Source: Stratiolaelaps scimitus
Lineage: Eukaryota > Arthropoda > Arachnida > Mesostigmata > Laelapidae
Assembly: GCA_019614645.1 (NCBI GenBank)
Contig: JABWDB010000009.1
Span: 10,521,501-10,585,500, forward strand
Reading direction: 5' to 3'
Length of the DNA: 64,000 nucleotides
In this document: positions 23,762 to 36,663 of the stretch, one piece after another
How the letters are laid out: each line of letters opens with the position of its first letter
How positions within the stretch are numbered: position 1 is the first letter of the stretch
Translations under genes and position numbers: made by a program
The notes under the pieces: generated by a model
What the model was told of the DNA's origin: nothing
The model's database searches: none
What the model saw: only the letters and a program-made list of their open reading frames with translations

Positions 23762-24670
23762 TAGAAATTCACTTGCGCAATCTTAAGCGCACCACAACGA
23801 AAACCAACGTGGGCGAAATTGTAAAAAGCATAGTGGTAACGCTAAATGGGATAATGAGACAAAGCCCTTGAGATCGCTGTGTGCTGGGCATGAGCACTCA
23901 TAACCAGAAAAAAAAGTGCGCCTCTTAGAAATTCACAAGATGAGCTAGATGACTTTAGTGTTAAGCGCAATTTAATTCATTTAAAACATTCTACGGGGTT
24001 ATATATCTATGTATGTATGTATTTTCCGTCTCATTAGGAACACCTCGTAAAAGCTCTCTGTCTAGCTGGAAAGTACGGGAATGTCAGTATCATCTATGAT
24101 ATTTCCTTTTAGTACTCGTTATTGTGAAGCGACTCAGGGCTCAGTTATCCATTGCTCGGCAACTCTCGAATGTAATATCGCAATAACCTTAATATCGGGA
24201 TACAGAACGTGTATCACCGATTTCTGCCAAGAGCTAGATACATGAATGAAAAAGCTCAGGGTGAAAAGCACACGTTGCTTGCTGCCTTTCGGGTAGGGAG
24301 CCACTTGCGAGTACCGACGGGTGGTTAAACTAAAAGTAAGCTGCGTTTTGTGCGAGCGCGAGCTAACAGCAGCTCATCCCGCCTTCGGGTATGCAATTTC
24401 TAGTTATTACTCGCCTTCAATCAAGGGTCCCCACCAGAACACTTCATAGTTCCCTGCTTGTTGATGACCCGACCCCCTATAATTCTGCTGCGCGCATTGA
24501 ACGGACACTATATGCATGTTACTGCTTAGCGAAGGTCAAGAATCAGGCAGAAGGCTGCACCCTTCATCTTATTTTCTATATGCGCCATTAATGAAACCAG
24601 TGCTCTGTGGTCTTTTTATGTTTCGACAGGGACGGCAGTAATAGCAGCTCAAGCCAGATCGCCAAATGGG

Positions 24671-24672
<2 letters not shown>

Positions 24673-24705
<33 letters not shown>
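24673..24705. repeat. (TA)n microsatellite, left of a pair
   Basis: About 16 TA units, separated by 20 bp of ordinary sequence from a second TA array at 24726-24755. Confidence 0.9.
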
Positions 24706-24711
<6 letters not shown>

Positions 24712-24722
24712 AGCTCGTACCA

Positions 24723-24725
<3 letters not shown>

Positions 24726-24755
<30 letters not shown>
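24726..24755. repeat. (TA)n microsatellite, right of a pair
   Basis: About 15 TA units. Together with the array at 24673-24705 it can pair into a long AT hairpin with a GC-bearing loop. Confidence 0.9.
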
Positions 24756-24757
<2 letters not shown>

Positions 24758-25570
24758 TGGGCTACGAGGACGTTGAAGGCAAAGGTGTAATGAAGCAAGA
24801 AAGCGAACACGTCCCTTAAACATAATGAATTGACGTACATTTGATTCATGATTCGTCATTCTCGCACTAAAGAAGCAAAGACGTTTAAGACGTATTTGGG
24901 GGGTTCCGAACCACCGAGCACGCCTAACCGCACAGACAGGAACTTCCCGCATAAGTATAATTATATTGAAGGCTCCGCGAGACAAATTCACTTCATTTGC
25001 GAGTCAGCACGCGGCCCACGAAATAGGGGTACGCATCCGACAATATTCAGCACGTACTGTCGGACCACCTCGCTGGCAGCACATCAAATATGAGACTATC
25101 CATGCACGGGCGGCCAAAAATTGAACAGCAACACCAGCACAAACACACTTAGATACTCAACCGCCCTGTAGTTGGAGCCATCCATGTTCGAGCAGTTTGA
25201 GCGGTCCCAGCAAGCGCTCACAAGCACACGGCTGCTTGTTGCGCGTCGGGGCCGGCGGTCGTCGCACCTTAGAAATGACCCTTTTTACTACCCATTCTGG
25301 AAACATTAACATCGCTTTCTAACAACATAAATTAGCACTAACCCGTTTAGTGGGATCGTTGTATCTCTGCGTGTGTGTGTGTTTGCGTGCGTGTGTCTGC
25401 AATGCGTGGCGTGTACGAATATGAAACAACTACCACCATCACTTGCCCCCCTGCAAGATGGACCCTATGCACCGCCGCGACCGTGGCGGAACCGGTCTCT
25501 TTCGTGGTGGTGGGGGGTGTTACCCATTTGGGAAATTCCGGCGGCGACCCGATGCATAAGTCGTCGCCGG

Positions 25571-25603
25571 CAGCAGCAGCAGCAGCAGCAGCAGCATCAT
25601 CAT
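25571..25603. repeat. (CAG)n followed by (CAT)n
   Basis: About eight CAG units are followed by three CAT units. In one plus frame this reads as poly-Ala and in another as poly-Gln. The surrounding GC-rich block holds no recognised domain. Confidence 0.9.
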
Positions 25604-26175
25604 CTCATGCTACGGTAGCTGCACTCAGCACGGCTAGCGAAACGACTGCTGGCAGTCGCTGTCTATGGCAGCGTAAACAGGCCGACGCTGCGGCCGGACG
25701 AGCAGGCGGTCGGGTAGACAGTCAGGCAGAAACGAGCATGTTTCACTAAAGGGCGTGTTATGCAAATATGCCGGCTAGGGGGTACAGCATAGAAGCCACA
25801 CCGCTGTCGAGCCGAGCCGCTGTCGGGCTATCCAGACTCGTGAGGAGGCCGCTGGTGCTGCTGCTGCTACTACAGCAGCGATACACTGGCCCTCATGAAG
25901 CAAGAGGAGGAGGAGGAGAGTCAACGAAGGAGGGAGCGAACAACGAACGAGGAGATAGAATGACTCGGCTGCCGCCTGCTCGCTTTGCGCTATGGGACGA
26001 GACTGGTCGTTGCGCTCGACCAATTGGGCCGCCGCCGACGACGACGATGACGACTCGGCCTCTTAGCGGTGTCCCTGTGAAAACGGTGGGAGGCTGGATG
26101 CGGTGCGTCCAGCCATCCTCATGCCGTACCCTGAGGGCTGCCTGCAACGCAACTGCTGAATGCTTACTGTGCGGG

Positions 26176-26177
<2 letters not shown>

Positions 26178-26219
<42 letters not shown>

Positions 26220-26221
26220 TA
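26178..26221. repeat. (TA)n microsatellite, longest in the window
   Basis: About 44 bp of TA with a single AA slip near the right end. Confidence 0.9.
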
Positions 26222-29189
26222 GATATCGAGCAGTACTGCTACTCTTTCGTGCACCTTGAATATATGATCCAAATCTGACTCAGCTAGTCCTCCGCGCGAG
26301 GTGGGCGTACAGTTTCAAAGGGAGATGTCTGGAGATATTGTGATAGGTTTTCCTGTAGACAAATAAACAAATGCACGTGAAGCGTAGATGGCCGATGATC
26401 CTCGAACCTCACTGAAGCCTAGCTTGAATTTAGACGCTGTTATAGCTAATAAGAGCCATTATGAAGACATAACAATCGTCAGTGTCTTTGCTGAATCGCC
26501 CTGACACAGTGAACAGACCGGTTGCCCGTTTCGACGAGGTCGTCTGAAATTCGATCTGAAAATTGCATACATCTACTAGAATATTATAGTTCGACCCTAT
26601 ATCTCTCACTGCGTTGACCCGCTCGTAGAGTGCAATGAGATATTTTCGACTGTCCACGAATGGGTATTCCGGGGTGCAAATCTAGGTGTATGCACCGCTG
26701 CGAATCTTTGACGTAATACCCCATAAGGCCAATTATATGTTCTCCTCGGAGACTCCGGCCTGCGTAACTGCAGGTTTGTTTGCAGGTTGTCCTTTTGTTA
26801 TTCATTGAAATCCTTACTTTGTTTTAATAGAAAAATGACGAAACGGTCGTCGTTTCCAACTCCTGAGTAAGATGATCCAATGTACCACCTGATACCCGGA
26901 ATCATTTCGACTTCTGTGCACGCGCCATTCTTAGCTAATATATTAGCCCACAGTTTCTCAAAGCATTGTTAAATCTTAAAGGACATCATTCTAGTTCTGG
27001 CCACCGCCATCTAGATCACAATGGAACTGGTACATATGTACATCATCTGTCCCAATATTTACTCAGCAAAATCGCCCACCGGCTTTCCCTAATCTATTTT
27101 ATACTGTCCAAGCTTTCGGAGGGAACTTAAGGAACCGAATGTAGACAACGAAGAAAACAGGAAAAATCATCCACTGAACCTTAAATGCATTCTGTTCACC
27201 ATTGATTGCTACATCGTATAGGATGTATCATGATGAAACATCCGAACCTCAGGATTCACACATGCTCGCCTTTATCATCTAATACTCCCCCTTTAGAAAA
27301 AAATAAGAAGAAAACAAGACTACCTTTATCTTGTCAGATCCTCCCCGCTTTTGTTGTTGCTGCTCCTGCTGCTGCTGTCTACCGAACTGTCGCTATTAAC
27401 CCCAACGACCGCTGTGAAGACAGGCGAGCCTGTTTCCGATACGTTAGTCGAGACGAAGACCGCAGACGGGGAGCCTGTTCTCCGTAACAGCACTGTGTTG
27501 CTTTTCTTTGTATCCTGGTGATGGCGGCGGCGGCTGTGATCGGGGGAGCGTTGTCGACAAAGGGTCGACGTTGGGTGACTTTAACGGGATAATAGAAGGT
27601 CCCGGCAGCGAGAGCTGTCGGGATGGTTAGATTCAAGGCGTTTTCTTCATTCATCCTAGAGCCACAGGAACACGAGGGGGCGCCATATCGAAAGCGGCTT
27701 TAGCCCTCCACGACTGAACCTAATGTTGGAATATAGTCAAAGCCGTTGGCATCCAGCACTTTATATCATAGTGAGACGATTGGGTGGGCCTGACGCAGGG
27801 TATGGGTGGGAGGAGGGCACAAACGGGGATCCGCAACTAAAGGGAGAACGCCTCTCATAACGTGCTTTACATTCTCTGGACGCATTGGACGTCCATGTCC
27901 CGTCTGGTCTGATGCCACGCAGATCTCAAGCGTCGTCTCAAGTGGATTACTCCGCATCCTCAACGTTGAAAAAGCTCCTTAAAGTAGAAGCGGAGAACGG
28001 CCCACAGTCCGTCTGTTCTGTTCATGCAAACGGGGGCGCGCGCATGCTGCTATTGGCAATTTTTATGCAACCCACCATGACTCGCGACCCTCCTCCACAC
28101 ATATGTTGCAGCACGATTATCAGCTACGAACTGAGTTGAAGCTGTTTCCTTATTCATTATCGGTTGCATCAAGGCTAATCATAGCATACGAACTGCCGCC
28201 ATAGCGATATCGGAATAGCTTTAGACAGTTGATAACGAGCGAAGTAAACGATAAACAACTCGGAAATGTATGAAGGAGGAGGATTAGTATATTTTGCCAA
28301 AAACTATATGGTGAAAAAATCTATGACTCCACATCTGACTTTCATAGAGGTCTACAAGCAATCTTGACTCAAAATTAATACCACACCGGTTTTTCGTGTT
28401 ATAAGCACAATGAGTAGCATCTTCCGCGAGTGATATTGGGCAACACCAATATTGCTCATAAACGAATCGCACATGGGACGCCTTGCCAAGCAATCAATAC
28501 AAATGCACCTATTTAGATTGAGCGTGTGCAGCTTGAGGCACTAATATATTTCAAGGTGTTCAATTGAACATCATTTTATTCAGACCATAATCATTCTACG
28601 TTCATGTCGCGTCGATTCGTGTAGATGTAACTATTCGTAATCGTAGTGGGCATTCGAGGTACGTGAAATTCATTGCCTTTGACATGAGCTGTTGCTGTTG
28701 TTGTGTGGTGGTGGCTTCCGGCTTCTTCTCCCTGCCGATCGGTTGAAGGAAGCAGCTCACTCGGGGGAAGCGTCGACTACCGAGTTCAACGAATACAAGT
28801 TGCCACGCTCGCTCCGTAGTGTGGTGCCCACTTCGCAATGCTACAATAGCCAGCCACACTGGCTGAAGCAGCCGTGCCGACATCTCGGTTTGGCCTAGTC
28901 TCGAAGGGGTGCTCGGTCTTGGCCACGATGCATCAAATTACCGTCGAGTCCTGCCCGCTTGCTATAGCCGTCCATTGGTTGGTTGGCTGGTTCCGTTACA
29001 GCAGCATCCGCTCGATGAACCATCAGCCGTCCAGCCAGCCATCACGGTACGGTAGAAGTAACAACACCATGCTCGCTCATGGTTAATGTTCGGCCTTTCT
29101 TTACATTCATATACAGCCTGATATTCGATGGGCTCGTTCTGGGTACGCCAAAAGAGCAAACCAAAGAGCTTGAACGCTGCTTACCAACC

Positions 29190-29208
29190 ATAAGGGAAGT
29201 TCCCTTAT
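29190..29208. other. 19-bp odd palindrome with a kappaB-like core
   Basis: ATAAGGGAA-G-TTCCCTTAT is symmetric around one base. The core GGGAAGTTCCC resembles Rel/NF-kappaB sites of the GGGRNNYYCC class. The resemblance is by motif only; no promoter is identified nearby. Confidence 0.4.
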
Positions 29209-29780
29209 CTGCATAGGCGATCACTATGCAAATACGTATGTCGAGCTCGGTAGTTTACTACCTGACGCCGTAAATATCATCGCGGATACTTCGTAATTGA
29301 TACGAATTGGAGCTACAACGAGTGACTAGTCCTTTTGTAGGTAATGCGGATGGGTGTTGTGGCCCGCGTGCTGCCAACGTTAACGGGACACCATTGCAAG
29401 TGTACCCATTTGTAGACCAACCTTCTATGGTGGTGCTGGACTTCGATTCTAACGAGTCAATCTGTACTTTTATTCAAAATGGCAATCGTGGTGTGAGCTA
29501 GATGTCACGTGTCATGAGACAAAAAAAAGTTACATTGAAGAATGTCTGTCCATGCAGGATTTATCTTTAACCTCTTAAAAAAAACACGCAACTTCCACGC
29601 AACTTTCGCTGGCGTACTGTGCTCACCAACTTATTAGTGGCTTAAGCTAGCTGATGTTTGATTGAATTTGTCCCTGACCATGTCGGCTAATTATCATCAT
29701 CCTGGTATACCTACCAATATTTCTTTTTCGACATTCCCCCTCCTTATATGCCAACAAAGATCTTGGCGCAAACCGCCAGC

Positions 29781-29800
29781 TCTCTCTCTCGCTCTCGCTC
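29781..29800. repeat. interrupted (CT)n tract
   Basis: A CT run with CG interruptions. Confidence 0.75.
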
Positions 29801-30318
29801 TGTCTCATGATTCCTATCACCACCCTGAGCGCAAGGTTTACCAACGCAATCATATGGTAGCACGGGTCATATCAAGACCCACGTACTTCGTGGGTTCCCC
29901 TTTTCTCTTAGCTACAACGATCCATTAATCGCTAGTCCCCTGTCCCATATAATAGGACACCTTATGATGTCGACTACTACGTCACGCGTCCAACGCTTTA
30001 ATAACAAGTAGGAAGTTCTGCCTTATTTTTATTTTCCTTCGCACTGGCCGTATTCTTCACGCGTGCACCCACCATTCGGCACTCCCGTTCCACCCCTGGG
30101 TTTTTCACCCATGCGCTCAGCAATTGCACTCCCGTCATTGCTATGGCAAACAGATATTCAGTTATAGTCGAGCGAAAAAAAAAAACTCCGGAGTAGATAG
30201 GACGCACTGGAGTGGCAATGGCTGTCTTCAACATCTGGTACCGTTGGTAATCGTTGCGCTAGACTGCGTTGGCTTGGCTTGGGCTGCCTTGTGTTGTGTT
30301 GTATTGCATGTCGGCGGA

Positions 30319-30681
30319 ATGGCACGCTCGGCTGGCAATAGACCAGTTATCGACTTCCTGTTGATAACCGTTGCATCTGTTAGTGACAAGACGACGATCG
30401 GACGATTGAACGATTTGGAACGAGCAGTTGCAGCAGCAGCAACCTTTGCAATCCCAGCGCCGCTAACCCCGCACAAGATAGATGTAGAAAGAATATTTCA
30501 TTTGCTTCTATTGCCAACAGCTTACTTCAGCGTTGATGGCAGGGACCTTCTCCGGTATCCGGTTGAACCTGAAGAGGTGTGGCGGTCTTTTCTCTCGACG
30601 GCATTCAGCCTCTACGTTCAAGGTGGCCAAAATGGAACGCGAACAGCGAATGGCCGTCAAGAGCGGACGGTGAATTTGTAG
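30319..30681 (+). CDS. candidate protein, 120 aa from ATG, unrecognised
   Basis: An ATG with G at -3 and G at +4 opens a 120-residue frame ending in TAG. The frame is open much further upstream, to about 29968 (roughly 238 codons), which is long for DNA of about 50% GC. Visible features are an N-terminal MARSAGNRPVIDF, an Ala run, hydrophobic FHLLLLPTAYF, an acidic EPEEVW patch and a polar Gly/Asn/Arg-rich tail. No domain is recognisable. An overlapping minus-strand frame at 30508-30876 with its own ATG warns that open frames are easy here. No nearby AATAAA was seen. It could be chance, an exon or a decayed gene. Confidence 0.22.
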   Translation: MARSAGNRPVIDFLLITVASVSDKTTIGRLNDLERAVAAAATFAIPAPLTPHKIDVERIFHLLLLPTAYFSVDGRDLLRYPVEPEEVWRSFLSTAFSLYVQGGQNGTRTANGRQERTVNL

Positions 30682-31362
30682 AGTTGCAAAGTTTACTATT
30701 GTATCGAAGCGAGTTTGTGGCTTGTTGACGAGTTCAATACGAGGGTCTCGCGTCGAGGAGATAGTTACTGCGCTGGAGTAGCTCGCTATCAACGAAAGTC
30801 GAACGAAATATAGTGACGCGAATGTGCTCGCGATGGGTACATAGCTTCGAAAATAGAATATAAAACATGGAAGCATCTGATTTTATTGTCTATTGCTACG
30901 TTTATTGTTGGTGCGTAAAAGTCCTCGATAGCATCGGACTGATCTGCCGCTGTTCGTTGTGTACAATGGGTATGGTATTCGTCCTAATGGTGCTCAATAG
31001 AAATATGCTACCCAATATAATATTTGCCGGAATAACATCACTGATAAATGACAATATATATATAATATAAGAGGCAAACTCATTTTGTCTTTTACGATTC
31101 ACCTGCAAAAGTACGAAGCACACATTTTAGATTTTATCGATAAATGCTGGTGATCTATCATAACATCAAAACAATTGTTCACAACATATTGAGGCACCAT
31201 ATAAGATACACAGAGCATCCGGTACTAAGTGGTGTTACAGACAAACGCATATTTTACGTAAATATTACAGACAAGCTTGCGAATGTTTGTATTTCGAGTG
31301 ATTGAGATAACTAGTTCGTTTGCCCAGTGACTAGATGTACCGACCCATATTCGAACAAGCCA

Positions 31363-31389
31363 CATATATATATATATATATATATATAA
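31363..31389. repeat. (TA)n microsatellite
   Basis: About 13 TA units. Confidence 0.9.
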
Positions 31390-32784
31390 TGTCGTAATAC
31401 ACACAAATCGTTAGGAGAGGACTCAAGGTGCCGCCTCCGCACCACGCGAGCTGGAAAGCATCTGATACCTAAAATGCATTTATGCAGGTTACTTACGCGC
31501 TCGACTTGTCTACTCATAAATATTAATCGGAAAATAATACAGTTCTGATTCGCATTGCGAGAACAATTCGCATTAATGAGGACATCAACTGCCAACCATT
31601 GTGTGCTGTTCAAGCAATCTATCGAAACACTCCGACCCCGCGAGCCTCTTGACCGGTTTCCCAGCGCACAGGATAGAGGGCGCTGTGTATCGGCCAGCGA
31701 TATCTGCAGCTTAGACCTCGTCGAAGATTGTCAGGGGGCGGTTAACTGGTACGTCTTGACGTATTAGTATAGATATGGCGGTAATAGATAGTTTGCAACG
31801 TATGAATAGGAGAAACGCTGTGGCAAGTAGACATTTTTAGACCAGTATCGTCAAACATTTTAATGGCTCTCAGAGGTAATGCTATATATACCTTTTTTTT
31901 TTTGAAGAAGTTGAAGGATAAAAATCTTCAGAAAGACACTACAGCTTTACGTCTTAGGTATTCGCTGCGATAGTGCCGGCTAAAAATCCTCGAACCTATA
32001 ACTTGGGTCAGGTGCCTGGAACTAATGCTATATATACCTGAAACATACAGAACATTCGCTTCTATTTATTCGCTACAAGATTTAAGAGTTATAAGAACGG
32101 ATCCTCACTCGGATAGATTGGTACACAAAATTGCGAGCCTAGATGTGATAAATCTGTTGCAATTTTTTTCATGACTAACAAGCAATTTCAATTAGCAAAA
32201 AAATAGGCTACGAATAGAACGATGAAAAAAAATAGGCTATTCAGCTATAACAGTTTAAAAAATTCGGCAACTTTTTCTTGCCTGTATGTAGTCACATAAT
32301 GTAGGACACCTATCGCCACGGAAAAGTTCAAGTTGACTCCTGTGGGGCAAACACCAACTGCTGATAGTCGAGACAAGATTCAAGGCCGAATCTGTCTCAC
32401 TGCAGGTGTCAGGCGCCAACGATCATGTTTATGGCATAGCGAATAACTGCTGAATCCGTTAGAAATACATAGTCATACCTATGAGAGTTTATTAACCACT
32501 AATTTCTTATTGGAGACGTTTAAATATATATATTGTAGTTCGCTTCGATTGATGTTGGCTGACACCCATCACCTAGGCAGGGAGATTATATTTATTAATC
32601 TCTGTGAGCTCATCACTCATCAAGCAGCTGGTCGCTAGCATATGGTGATCGTTGCCTCAAACCCAATGATCTGAGCCGGATCCTTGCGGTCCCAGCCCTG
32701 TTGGTTTTGTGAAGAAGAGATCATGAAGTACCCTGAAGTATCTGCAGTGCCGCCTCCCGCCGAGTTTGCTTGCTGCTCTTTGAA

Positions 32785-33051
32785 ATGAGGTGTGTTCTGT
32801 CTGACCTCATTGGGACGGGGTCAAGTGCGATTCTTCTAGTAACTGGTGTTTACGGTACCGATCCGCCAAGGAGGAGTGAGTCGGCCTTTACCGACTCGCG
32901 TTCCAATCCTACCGTTAAACGTTCACCCTCCGACGTACGTACATACACATACGACGATAGCCGCCTTACGCGGGAAGACGGGAGAAGGAAGAGGGTCTGC
33001 GACCTCGTAAATAATTCTCAAGTCGCATCGAAGAAGGCACGCAGCACTTGA
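32785..33051 (+). CDS. candidate small basic protein, 88 aa, unrecognised
   Basis: An ATG with G at -3 opens an 88-residue frame ending in TGA. The N-terminal third is hydrophobic (SSAILLVTGVYG), which could be a weak signal or membrane segment. The rest is polar and ends in a strongly basic tail, with RRKR and KKAR clusters resembling nuclear-localisation signals. These two properties fit together poorly, which argues against a single real product. A 7-bp hairpin lies inside at 32878-32897. No family is recognised, and the length is within chance expectation. Confidence 0.15.
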   Translation: MRCVLSDLIGTGSSAILLVTGVYGTDPPRRSESAFTDSRSNPTVKRSPSDVRTYTYDDSRLTREDGRRKRVCDLVNNSQVASKKARST

Positions 33052-33221
33052 GATGCCGCACCGCCAAAGGACAATAGCTTCCTGACTCGCACCTCTCTCG
33101 ATTGCAAGCGACGGATCGACAAGGCCTGAGAGGGAGCGCTCCTTTCGAACGACCTTGCAAGCAGCAATAGCCGCAGTTGTGCTAGCAAGGGAAGCCGCTG
33201 CTGGCAGGCCGAACGAGTCAG

Positions 33222-33248
33222 CGAGAGCGAGAGAGAGAGAGAGAGAGC
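33222..33248. repeat. (GA)n microsatellite
   Basis: About 12 GA units with one GC interruption. Confidence 0.9.
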
Positions 33249-36027
33249 ACTACTTGCTCGGCGATCTTGCAGAGCTTCACTGTCTGTCATTGCTCTACCC
33301 TTGCGTGAGGCGTTTCGAGACTGCGCGGGTTGTCTGAGAGGAGAAGCTGGCGACGAAAACGAAGTGCAAGGAAGCACGTACGTATAGCAATCGAACGAGC
33401 AGATCGAGTCCATCACTTTTCAAAGTGGAGGAGAACAGTGGGAACTGCTCTGGAGCCGGGCCGGCACTGTGGAAGCGGGGTGCCGGCTCAACAAAAAGAC
33501 GGCCTGCACTGTCAAAGTCGCACGCCGACAGGGTCTGAGCAGACCTCACATTGAAAACGAACTGCTGCGGCCCCGAGAGCGCCAAAGAACAAAAGGTTGC
33601 CGACGTTGTGACATAGAGGAGTTTCCACTGCCTCCGTTAGGAAATTGTAGGAAATTGCAGCGGGAACACAAGGCGTTATCACCAATCTAGCATACGAAAC
33701 AGGTTCGTAGCTTGTTGCAACTATGGGAATTTTAAGAGAACTACGTTAGCGTGATTGCTTCGACGGGGGTCATACGATTGCAAGAAGATCTTACATCTCT
33801 TCGTGTACGTTACGTGAGCCTGCCGCACCAGTGGTCTGCGAGCAAATCCGCCCTCTCCCACACAGAGACAGTCGTCGGTACACCGGCACACCGGTGCTGC
33901 CGCCAAAACGAAACAAGCCACAGTTCGAGGTGCAGGTTGGGACGCCCGCAGTTGTCAACATAAAACCGGGTGACGTCCAGGCGCGAAGCACGCTGGAGAA
34001 CACAGTGGGCATTGCCGCGGTGTCGGGATACCCAATATCACGCCACATCGATAATATATTTAAGCAGACGAGTGAAGATTTGCAGCAACCCGCTGTCGAC
34101 GCTATCCGATATATTCTACGACCCCATTGGCTCTTCGAGCGAATGGCCGGTTACCAGTGCAATTGTCACTGTTGAAAAAGTTTGTATAGACAAATTGCAT
34201 AAGGTGCATTCTAACAGATTATGGAATGAGTTATACGCAAGGCGAATTTTACCGTATACAGAATACCATATATGAACGTTACGATTGTTCTCCTGCTATA
34301 TTCAATGGTTCACGTTGTGGGCAAGAAACATGATATAATTGCTAATGTATAATCCATACACACACTCCAAACAGTGGACTGGATGAAGAAGTTGGTAAAA
34401 TGATTACTATTTATAACGAGTGGGTGTTTGTCAAGACCCACAAGCATAGGTGAATACTTTAGTTACACTAAGTCCTTTTGTATCACAGCGCATCGATTGG
34501 TCCTCTTTGTCGACTGCCATCAAAAACGGCCCGGTTTAATCGCTGTGACGTTGTGATTTGCAGCATCAACTAAATTGGCCCTTGTCGGTTCACAAGTGCA
34601 TTTACCCGCGTACCCGCTGTCTTCGAATGCTATGCAAAGCCGAAACAATCTCAGGCCATAAGCGGCAATCGTTAACCGCACTCCTCCCGATAGTGTTGGC
34701 CCGTTGACAAGTTCCCGAGACAGCGTCCAGCGTGTAATGGCTGATACCAGTCCTTCCCTATGTGATTCCGTCACGGCTCAGGCAAAATGTACAGCTGCAC
34801 GCATCTCACGGCAGATGAAATAAAGTCTGGCATAGTTTGCTGGGCTCTCCTTCGACACATAGGCCTCTCCATGAATCGTCCTACTCTTCCACCGATTTAG
34901 TATGTGAGTGCCTCAGGGTTTGCTCAGCCAACATCGTGCCAACAGCGATATCATTTTCAACGATCACGTCAGATCATATTATATATAGAAGACCAATAGC
35001 GGTGGCTGATTTCACCCTTCTTTTCTGCTGATGTTTTGCTCTGCAATACATCCTACAAGCACTGCAAACATATAGCCAGAGCAAGGAACGCACCTCGAGA
35101 GAACTCTGTCAATTGACTTGAAAGTCGATCGAGAGGCGCAGGCGAGACAGGCGAAGAGATACTGTAGGAGATTCTGCGCGGTCACCGAACGACGTTGTGG
35201 ACAATTGGGACAAACTTGGGATGGTAAACAACACGCATGATTACTTCACGGCTAGGAAGTAACCGCTGACACTACAAATAAATTAAGGTACATTTACGGA
35301 TCGCTTAGAGCATTACAAAAGGTCAAACAATATTTGCCGCCAGTTGAGTGGCGGCACCCTTTTTACTACGGGTGCTTGCTTAATGGTTTCAATCGGTATT
35401 CACCGGCCATCCTTGTTCGAGAAAGTCGTCGATCTGTAAAACTGTATGACGTGTAGGGGAGCGAGGAGAAAAAATATAAATGAAACAGAGGACTGGATTT
35501 GGAAAAGGCTTGCGTTCAGGCCAACACGCCTTAAGGAATTCAGGACACTCCTATTCTTGACAAACGAAATCATTGACCTGAGCGCTATTCTGATTGACAG
35601 GACTAGGGACTACACGTAATAGTTTGAAACAGGTTAATGTTGTACAAGCATATAGATATTTGCAAACACATTTCCGCGTTATACCTTGTACAACTACAAG
35701 TAGACCTTAATGCAGACTTCTCGACGTGACATCGAAGCGAAAGGGAGTGCTCGCAATGAAAGTGACGAAGAAACGTTGACTCAGACTTGAGCTTGTCGCA
35801 TCTTCCCCAGTCAAGATCCCTCAGCCCGCACATCATTGTCTATACAGTGTACTTTTTTTGGCAGTTCAGGGGAAAAACGATCCAGTGAAGAGTGCCCGGG
35901 GTGACAACAACTCAAACCGGGTTTTGAAAAAGGCGCCACAAGCATTCGCGAAATACGGCCACGTCCTTGTCTGTATGCCCTACGAGACGGTCGTCATAGC
36001 GTGCTATCACTGGCTAGTTTACCTGAT

Positions 36028-36063
36028 GTCAATAACAGTGTCGACGTCAATAACAGCGTGTAC
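36028..36063. repeat. 18-bp tandem duplication
   Basis: Two head-to-tail 18-bp copies begin GTCAATAACAG and differ at three positions. The surroundings are unique sequence. Confidence 0.7.
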
Positions 36064-36628
36064 TTTCTCAATGACTCGACGCACTCTGTTCTTTTGCTCG
36101 GCAGTACTGTGAGACTTATATTATTTGAAAGTTGGTCATAGTAGAGCGAACGGCCGAACTGCCCCTCCGCCATGGACAGCACCGGCTCGCAAAGGTGCTT
36201 GGACGATCACTGTTTAGTGGGTGGATCAGGCAAAAGCACTAGTATCTGGGTGGAGCCCTGAGATTTATTTGATTTTAAGCGCACCGCCGCCGAGGGCTTT
36301 GCCGCCCGCCAAACTAAAGTCGGTGCGACGACAAACACACTTCGGGGTGTTCTCGCGTAGGCGCTCCGAGTCATCTCATCCGATCTACCTAGTAGTGAAG
36401 AACTACCGAGTGGTTCGCGCACTTTTTTGACGGTGGCTGAAAACGAGGACGTCCATTCAGGGAGCCCGGCGTCTATATCCTGCTGGCCTACTTGCTCGCC
36501 TAGCCAAACACATTGAACAAATTGTTCAGTCCCTCTCGCCATGTCCCTAAGTCACACACGTATTTGCCGGTCATAAATACAGTACAACATATGGCTATGC
36601 CACTTGTGTTCGCAGTAGTATAATAGTT

Positions 36629-36663
36629 TTGTTGTTGTTGTTGTTGTTGCTGCTGCTGCTGCA
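36629..36663. repeat. compound (GTT)n(GCT)n triplet repeat
   Basis: About seven GTT units pass into five GCT units. On the minus strand this reads as a Gln run (CAG/CAA). Confidence 0.9.

Larger units (their letters stand above)
20049..30318. other. no gene recognised
   Basis: This stretch has a GC-rich block at 20.5-21.8 kb with long frames on both strands, AT-rich sequence at 22 kb, and the microsatellite cluster at 22.7-26.2 kb. A 7-bp hairpin lies at 29877-29895. No homology is recognised. Confidence 0.5.

Noticed and set aside
26398..26409. Minus-strand GGTTCGAGGAT, B-box-like, also at about 31986
   Set aside because: No properly spaced A-box or cloverleaf around either copy. Twelve-base sharing alone is not meaningful.
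33750..34175. 142-codon plus-strand frame with natural-looking residues
   Set aside because: It has no ATG until near the end, no clear acceptor, and a length expected by chance at this GC.
34480..34500. TATCACAGC, resembling the start of the miR-2/13 family
   Set aside because: The match stops after nine bases and the flanks do not fold into a precursor hairpin.
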